DNA of 64,000 bases from Musa acuminata AAA Group (lineage: Eukaryota; Streptophyta; Magnoliopsida; Zingiberales; Musaceae): positions 20,156,001-20,220,000 of the forward strand of contig NC_088355.1 of the NCBI RefSeq assembly GCF_036884655.1, given 5' to 3'. Within the stretch, counting starts at the first letter, position 1. Each line of letters begins with the position of its first letter. The translations under genes were made by a program, and so were the position numbers. Below, in pieces: positions 56,712 through 64,000 of this stretch. The notes beneath the pieces were generated by a model. That model did not search any database. It was not told where the DNA came from and worked only from the letters and a program-made list of their open reading frames with translations.

Positions 56712-59700
56712 ATGTCCTCCAATTCCGCCGCCGACGGCACCCGTCCTCTCCGCCTCCCGCCGCCCTGCTCCCACCTCGCCGCCTACCGCTCATGCGGCGG
56801 CGCCGCCGGGGGTGGTGGCCTCCGCTCCCTCCACCGCTGCCTCCGCCGCCGCCCGCCCCTTGGACGCCCGGAGGTCCACCGCGAACCCGGGGAGGTCCCC
56901 CGCTGCGCCTCCTGCCGCCGCGGGGGCCCCCGGCTCTACGCCTGCCTCGCCTGCGCTGCCGTTTCCTGCCTTCACCACGCCCCGGACCACGCCTCCGCCC
57001 CCGGTCACGAGATCGCCGTCGACGTCGATCGAGCCGAGCTCTTCTGCGCGGCGTGTCTTGATCAGGTGTACGACCACGATTTCGACGCCGCCGTCGTGAT
57101 CGCGCTCACCATGCCCGCCGCTTCCCGCCCTCCGCCGCCGCAGCCAGGGAGCCGGGCGAAGCGGCCCCGGAGGGTGGAGTACCGGCCGTGGGCGCCGGAT
57201 GCGCCCGAGCGGGCCGTGATCGGGCGGAGATCAAGCTTGTTGATCGTCCGCGAGGGCAATGCCTCCTCTTCATCTACCATCACCACTGCGAATTCGACGG
57301 CGGCCGCCGCCGCCGCCACCTCCTGCGCCACGTCTTCCGCTCCGTTGCCATGGGGTTTGAGGGGTTTGAACAACCTCGGCAACACCTGCTTCATGAACTC
57401 TGTTCTCCAGGCCCTGCTCCACACGCCGTTGCTAAGGAACTATTTCTTGAGCGACCGACACAACCGCATGGTTTGCCAACAGAAGAGCAGAAAGAAGGCT
57501 TACAGCAAAGAGAGAAGCAATGCCCGAGACGCGACGGTGGGATTGCAATTTTGTCTGGCCTGTGATTTAGACGCGATGTACTCGGCTGTCTTCTCTGGCG
57601 ATCGGAAGCCTTACAGCCCTGCCAAATTCCTTTACAGGTCCTTTTATTTCCCTAAATTTCTCCTCTTCAGAAAACAAAAAAGAAAAAAAAAAATCTGATT
57701 TTTAGGCTTCAAGTTATCAAATTTTTTTCCGCGTCGTTGTTGAAGGGAAGGTTTCGAGAATTATCTTTGAATCGATGATCTGTTGAATGGCTTTTCTCCT
57801 TGCGTGCTTGCCAGGACAAAGCTGAGAATGTCGAACTTTACTTCTAATGGATTTTGATAGGTTAATGTTGCTTCTTTTAACTAATATTATAAAATTATAT
57901 TTTGTGTTTGTTTTGCTTTCTTAATATGAAAACAAGAGTCGAATGCGGTCAACAAGTTTTTCAATTTTGGTTTTGGTTTTGCTTCAAAGTTTTCTTTTAC
58001 TTTCTCTTTTTGTTTTCTGGTTGAAGTGTTTTTCTGTTTTATTGAACTTTGATTTGAGACCTCTTTCTTTATAAGTTGATATGTGCTTGCAAGTGAGCAC
58101 TTATTCTGCTCATAACAGGTAGAATTGATAGTTGTAAAAAGGAATTTAGCATATTCCACTAGTGAAAGTGAAGCTTTTTACTTGACGGGATAATAATTTT
58201 TACCAGCAACAGTTAATCACAACACCCTATTCGATATAACTTCAAGGCTTTTGTGTTTTATTTTGGATCTGAAAAATACTATCTGAAAATTCTTTTAAGG
58301 TTGGTTAGATCTTTCAATCATGCTTGCTTGGTGAGAATTAATAGCTAATCATTGATGCGCATGTTTCTCGTAATACCTAAAGTAGTTAGTCTATTATTTG
58401 CTTTAGTTAAAAGTTATCCATTGCATTCCATGTGTTCTTCCTGACTGGTTACCATCCACAGAACCTCTTTTGGTATTAATTCTGCAATGCTCATTAAACA
58501 CATCATCAACTTCCTATGGTACTGGTTTTCAGCCTACTTTGGGACTTTGAACAAAGACTGCATCCCACAGTCATGCGAATATGATGTTCTGATTACACAA
58601 GACAAAATGCAGTTAAATAGTTCCTTGATGGTTAAGTTTTTCCAATTTCAATGCACCTTAAGTTTTTTGTCAAGTTGTTTATTTCATGGGATACCTTCTG
58701 AGATTTTGACTGAATCTGACTTTTTTACAACTGAGAATTTTGGATGTCACAGTTGGTGGCGATATGCATCAAACCTTGCAAATTACCAACAACACGATGC
58801 ACATGAATTTTTTATTTGCATGCTTGATGGAATCCATGAAAAAGAGCAGGATCCAGGCAAACGTCCCAGTCATGGTAATATGCTTTTCTGCATTCATCTT
58901 CTCTTTTTAGAATTTTGATGCAACTATTGTCATACAACTTTATTAGTTTGCATTACTCATTTACTAACGTGTCAGTTCTCAGTTTTTATGTGATTTCCAA
59001 ATCATATCTGGTAAAACCTCATTATGAGGTGTTTGGAAATGACAGAACTTTTGCTCCTAGCAAGTTCCATGGTGATTTGAAGTTCCGAAGGTGTCTGCCA
59101 GCTTAGCTGGTAAAGTCTTAGGCTCGAATTCATCCTTCACCACTTATCTTATCCTTTACACACAAAAAGATGGTGATTTTAATTTCTTTCCTACACGGTT
59201 TTTTCTCTGAATTGTGGATCTTTATTTTGACATGGGATCAATAATACTCAGTCCATGGTTGTTAATCATGAGCCTAACCTCTGACATTGGTTATATGTTA
59301 ATTGGCTATTTGCATGAAAAGATGCAATCTTCTCAACTGGTTGTTGCTTGTATGATTATCTATTTCATATGCTGGAATACTAGTAAAGACTAGTAAATGG
59401 AAAGTTATAAAATTTGTATCTTCTAAATCTCACTTGTCAGCTAAAACCGAATTTTGGAGTTTGTATCCTCATCCATACCTTCCTTTCTTTTTGTTCTTCT
59501 TTACTGGATTCCTTGTGTGGTTAACATGAACCGAACCTTCAGTTCCTTTTTAGTTTGCCTTTTCAAGTAGTAGGTTGTTTATTAGCAATAGATCAATGTT
59601 GTTGCTATAGTGCAAACAAAAGAGATGGTGATTGATGTTCACAAAATCTTTACTGGTTGAGTGAGAGAAAATTTTATTAGTGAAAGTCCAAACTATCATA

Positions 59701-61367
59701 TGGTTCTATCTGTAGGTGTCAGAGCATTCTCCATGCAGTTTCTGTATCAACCCTACTTTGACTGGAAAAAGGCTTAGACAATGATGAGTAACTAAGCTCT
59801 AAGAGGTTGCAACTTCAAAGCAAGCATTTAGCAATGCCGCTTTTTTCTTCATGCTTATGAAATGCATCTCTTGCATGTTTTGGTTGTACCACTGGGATCT
59901 GTGGCAAATTATCATCCTCCTGAAAGTGTTCTTAGAGGAATAGGGATTTTGATGTACATTCTTCATTGTAATAGTTAAGCCTAGTAGATTAACAGATGGT
60001 TCATATCAGCAGTGACCACATCACTTCATATTATGTTTGTCTACTCATGCAAGGATATCCTAATTTCTTGAAGAAGATTAATGGTAATCTTGCCTTCGTT
60101 ATTTTTTTAAATATTTTTTTATTTTTCTTTTTGTTGACCAATTGTTTCTCTATACTTGCTCTCCATATATATATATTTTTTCTGTTTGTGCTATATATAG
60201 TACATTTTTTCTCTGATTGTTCAGGTTATATGCATAATTTTTGTGTTACAACTTCACCATTATCTTTATTATATGAAGCTGTATTAGTACCTTCTCATTA
60301 CAACTTCACCATTACAACTTCCCAATCTATTAGCCCATTGCATAAGAATCCTTCGTGTTAGTACCTTCTCATGAACTGTGGATGCTCTTATCCTAAACTA
60401 TTGTGCCACTGGTCAAACTTTTTGTAATCAAGAAAACTGTACTCTACTGTCGTTCCTTTTCTTTGTGCTATGTATAGCATGATAGTTTTTTCTTCTTTTC
60501 TTGTTCTTTGATGAGAAAATTATTAAAACATGTTGATGCCTAGGATTGCATGGCCAGACATTTATAGTCATCTTCCCCCCCCCTTCTTTTTTTGCAGTAA
60601 GCAGTGGAGAATGTTGCATTGCTCATAGGGTGTTTTCTGGTACCTTGAGATCCGATGTCACTTGCACCATGTGTGGGTTCACATCTACAACATATGACCC
60701 TTGCGTGGACATCTCCTTGGACTTGGATTCTAAGCAGGATCCTACGAAGGTGACAGGCTCAAAGCTTCACATGAATGGTGGAGAAGCCAATTCGATGTTT
60801 GCAAGCCAAACATGTGGAACTTCTACCCTTATGGAGTGTCTGGAACGATTCACCAGGCCTGAAAAATTGGGCGCTGATCAGAAGCTCTTCTGCCAACATT
60901 GTCAAGTTAGGCAGGAATCCCTCAAACAGATGTCTATAAGAAAGATCCCACTGGTAACTTGCTTTCACATCAAGCGGTTTGAGCATTCATCAATGAGAAA
61001 AATGTCACGGAAGGTTGATCAATATCTGCACTTTCCATTTTCCCTGGACTTGGCCCCATACCTCTCATCCTCCATCCTCAGGGCTAGATACGGCAATCGG
61101 GTGTTTGCTTCAAGTGGTGATGATTCAGACACTTCAATTGAGTCGATATCAAACTTGGAATTATTTGCAGTTGTTACACATAGTGGTAAATTAGATGCTG
61201 GCCATTATCTAACATATTTACGACTCAATAGTCAGTGGTACAGATGCGATGATGCATGGATCACTTGTGTCAGTGAAAGGGTGGTGAGAGCTTCACAGGC
61301 ATATATGCTGTTCTATGTACAGAAAATTCTTTACTACAAAGCAAGCGAGAACGTGGTCGTCTCTTGA
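56712..61367 (+). CDS. UBP22: UBP22-like ubiquitin-specific protease (SAGA-type H2B deubiquitinase)
   Basis: Exons 56712-57637, 58753-58874 and 60598-61367, GT-AG introns, 605 residues. An N-terminal ZnF-UBP domain spans about 19-125 (Cys/His pattern [18 protein letters not shown]...H, FCAAC). A low-complexity linker (Pro, then Ser/Thr/Ala) covers 130-212. The catalytic USP domain covers about 213-592: Cys box [13 protein letters not shown] (Cys226), QQHDAHEFF, zinc ligands CTMC (372-375) and FCQHC (447-451), and His box LDAGHYLTY (His552) with CDDAW. Plant UBP22 is the Ubp8 orthologue that removes ubiquitin from H2B in the SAGA-type deubiquitination module in the nucleus. The neighbouring CRCK gene runs convergently. 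Exon 1 is strongly GC-rich, as common in monocots. All catalytic residues are present, so it looks functional. Confidence 0.93.
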
Positions 61368-61998
61368 ATTGTTCATCTGACCTTGTCAATAACAAGGTCC
61401 GGTCCCGGTAACAGAAAGTTGAAGATCCAAACAGTGGAGTGCTGATTTACCATGTACTCTTGCTCCGAAGAGTTTTAGAGGCAACCTTCATACATGTTGA
61501 ACAAATTGGTTCATCTGACATATTTTTTGACCCAATGAGTTGTCAATTTTTGGTACAACTTAACAGTCCAATAGCTGTGTAATTTGTTCAGAAGCCTGTA
61601 AACTCACTTTTAATATTAAAGCAAACCTTTTTGAGGCTGTCCTCTCAGTAACTAGAATCGTTTTCATTAAGCATACTCAACTGGATGGTTGGTGATGATG
61701 GATGGCTCAATAACAGTTTTTAGCATGGATTATGAAAAGTCTATAATGATTGAAGGTGCCCTTTTGCATGGTATTAGCTATATGTCCATTGCATGGCCTT
61801 CATTAACAAACAAATGTTGTATCAATTTTTCGTTTATTCTCCATTGTAACAAACAAATGTTGTATCAAATTTTCATTTATTTTTTTTCTCCAATACAATG
61901 GTTGAGCTTGCTCTTTGGGCATCAGTTTCCTAGAGAAGGAAAAAGCATGGGGTGGTTGTTGATCTTGACCCACTAATTTGTCATCTCAGTTAAATGAT

Positions 61999-62023
61999 CT
62001 CTCTCTCTCTCTCTCTCTCTCTC
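61999..62023. repeat. (CT)n microsatellite
   Basis: About twelve CT units, followed by CGCAAAGG. Confidence 0.9.
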
Positions 62024-62180
62024 GCAAAGGGTGAGCGATAGAGGTGGATTTTGAAATAGAATCTTGGTTTTTTTTTATTCACGCTCGAATGTGTGGGTTT
62101 TTTTTAGATGGGTATTACATTCTAGAAGCAGTGCAGCTGACATCCGCAGTTGGGATGTGGATGTCATATAATCCGTTTAT

Positions 62181-62181
<1 letters not shown>

Positions 62182-62246
<65 letters not shown>
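62182..62246. repeat. (TA)n microsatellite
   Basis: About thirty TA units, with one TG interruption at the start. Confidence 0.9.
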
Positions 62247-62251
<5 letters not shown>

Positions 62252-62576
62252 TAATTTGTTTTCTTATTTTATTTTATTTTTCCTGCAAAATCCTTATTAT
62301 TCATATATAATCTGTTTGAAGAAAAATTAGTATATGACTGACACCACTTCGATCGTGTAAAGATTGACTCAATGCACGAGACTTTCAAAGAAGATTGTAA
62401 ACTTATTCTTGCAAAAATATACATTAGTTTTGGTGACTAAAATCCTCATCACCAATGCAACACTGATCTGAATGTTTTATTCATGCTGAACAAGTCCGAT
62501 AATGGATTCGTGCATGAAACTCCGTTCGTTTCGGAAAAACATCTTTATATATGATTACATAGCAACAATCATTTGT

Positions 62577-62578
<2 letters not shown>

Positions 62579-62628
<50 letters not shown>
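62579..62628. repeat. (TA)n microsatellite with flanking direct repeat
   Basis: About 25 TA units. The flanks share ATCTTTATATATGAT and GCAATCATTTGTGGT, in line with a local duplication. Confidence 0.85.
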
Positions 62629-62630
<2 letters not shown>

Positions 62631-63201
62631 TCTTTATATATGATATCATAGCAGCAATCATTTGTGGTGTATACATGTCATGTTGAAACTTATTCGTAAG
62701 TCTCAGATGATAACAATGTGATGGATAATAATGTGATGATCTAAATGGCCGCCCATGTCAAGCCAAGGGTTTTGGTGTTTCAAGTGGAGGAGATAGTTAT
62801 GGATTTAAATGAAGAAACTACCAAGTCTAAAAATGTCATAATACTAACACAACCACTTCTACATTCGCCAGAAAAATATACAGCAAAACAAATGGACAGC
62901 ATTTTACATGCACCAAATCTCATCAATCAAACAAACAAACATCATCATCCATAAGCAGCAGGATGAACATACTAGCTCAAGGGTAGTGGTAATATCATAG
63001 TATAGACCACCGAAGAGCATATTATCAAATTTCCTGTTGTGTGCATCCAACAAGATGTTTCAAATGTTGATATTTACAATCTCTATATTGTCCGCTATGT
63101 CCTAAAATAAATGCACAGGTAACAGCAGATATACTGTCCTTGGATCAATGGCATGAACAACAGATTTCCTTTGGCGACATCCTCTATCGTCGATGCCATC
63201 T

Positions 63202-64000
63202 TCACTGGTGCAAGGATCCCGACATTCCCCTTAGGGTCTTTCCATAACGTTTTCTTATTTCCCATAGTTGTTCTCCTACTTCTTTCATAGCAGGACGACT
63301 GGAACGTGTAGGGGCAGCACAATCAAATGCAAGGTCGAGCATCATCCCAATTATCTCATCATCAACGTTCTCCTCCAGTAATGGGTCCAATATGTCCTTA
63401 ACATTTCCTTCGCTATGCTTCTTGAAAGCCTGCAGTAAGTGGCATATTTTAATTAGAGTGTGGGAGATGACAAATAGCTTCAGAGGCCAAAATCAGCAGA
63501 GATGTTTTGAACAAGTAACGGAACTAGTTATTGCATATTTGCAAACATCATTATGGATTTTATAGAAACCAGAGATTCATTTAGTCAATGTAAATTTTGG
63601 AAAAGAAATTTTACTATAGCATTCCGGACTAACTAAATATCTTTATTTAATTTGAGGAACTTAATTACCAGGACATATATGCAGCCAAGGGGCACAAGAT
63701 TTCATGCAATGCAATAAGCTTTTGAGGAGAAAGAGACACCAATGCATACCCATCTTACAGTGATCCTTTCGTCAGCATTTCTTTTGAGATCTACTGGTCG
63801 CCGCCCGGAAATAATTTCAATGAGCAAAATTCCAAAGGAAAATACGTCGCTCTTTGGAGTGAGTTGATATGTCCTTAGGTATTCTGGATCAAGGTACCCA
63901 GCAGTTCCTTTCACTTTGGTTGATATGTGAGTTTGATCTGTGTCTGATAAACCACTCCTTGCAAACCCAAAATCAGACACCTTTGCTCTATAGCTTTCTG
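63202..64000 (-). CDS. Calmodulin-binding receptor-like cytoplasmic kinase (CRCK type), C-terminal part
   Basis: Two exons visible on the minus strand: 63750 to beyond 64000, and 63202-63429 with the stop at 63202-63204. The GT-AG intron is in phase 0. Visible from the window edge: SYRAKVSDFGFARSG (DFG motif and activation segment), KGTAGYLDPEYLRTYQLTPK (the APE-equivalent), SDVFSFGILLIEIISGRRPV, and, after the intron, AFKKHSEGNVKDILDPLLEE and AAPTRSSRPAMKEVGEQLW (subdomain XI). These strings match the CRCK group, cytoplasmic Ser/Thr kinases linked to calcium/calmodulin and stress signalling. The N-terminal half with the calmodulin-binding part and ATP site is outside the window, so the subgroup (CRCK1, 2 or 3) cannot be set. 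Confidence 0.9.

Larger units (their letters stand above)
61368..63201. other. Convergent intergenic region with microsatellites
   Basis: Lies between the 3' ends of the UBP22-like and CRCK-like genes. It probably holds both 3' untranslated regions, a (CT)n tract at 61999-62023, and (TA)n tracts at 62182-62246 and 62579-62628. The sequence around the second (TA)n (ATCTTTATATATGAT, CATAGCA, GCAATCATTTGTGGT) recurs on both its sides as a short direct repeat. No gene is supported. Confidence 0.5.

Overview
This is a stretch of plant nuclear genome. Genes have many GT-AG introns, TATA-containing LTR retrotransposons are nested inside each other, and the gene families (calmodulin-binding receptor-like cytoplasmic kinase, UBP22-type deubiquitinase, trithorax-type SET protein) are plant types. 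GC-rich first exons, Sirevirus-like copia elements and dispersed GGTACCG-rich repeats suggest a monocot, possibly banana-like (Zingiberales); that assignment is inference.

Layout. (1) Bases 1-22509 are a pile of nested retrotransposons. The oldest visible layer is a minus-strand, gag-only Sirevirus-like (Ty1/copia) element whose 3' LTR starts before the window. Its 3' LTR was hit by a solo LTR (740-3145, target duplication CCGAC) and, 13 bp further on, by a plus-strand Ty3/gypsy element (3159-8534, duplication CATCC). Its 5' LTR was hit by another solo LTR (15019-17494, duplication CCACT) and is then fused to a 5'-truncated second gypsy copy (about 17990-22509). (2) Bases 23057-39416 hold an intact 18-exon minus-strand gene for a PHD / extended-PHD / SET / post-SET protein of about 2,124 residues, a probable H3K4 methyltransferase. 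(3) Divergently, from 41198 to 52868, runs a gene for an Asp/Glu-rich nuclear protein. Its intron is swollen to about 11 kb by a minus-strand RTE-type LINE that was itself split by a complete Sirevirus-like element (43279-50133, duplication GCTAC). The last exon of the acidic gene carries an apparent 1-bp frameshift. (4) Bases 56712-61367 encode a three-exon UBP22-like ubiquitin-specific protease (SAGA deubiquitinase type, 605 residues). (5) At the right edge, minus strand, are the last two exons of a CRCK-type calmodulin-binding cytoplasmic kinase.

How things relate. The SET protein and the UBP22-like protein would act on two connected chromatin marks (H3K4 methylation and H2B ubiquitination), though their closeness may be chance. 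The transposons look like parasites of absent autonomous partners: the copia family keeps gag plus cis signals only, and the two gypsy copies share the same reverse transcriptase frameshift and the same large deletions in reverse transcriptase and integrase, yet one copy has almost identical LTRs and so moved recently. All exon boundaries were read by eye from splice consensus, reading frame and domain continuity; no transcript data were available.
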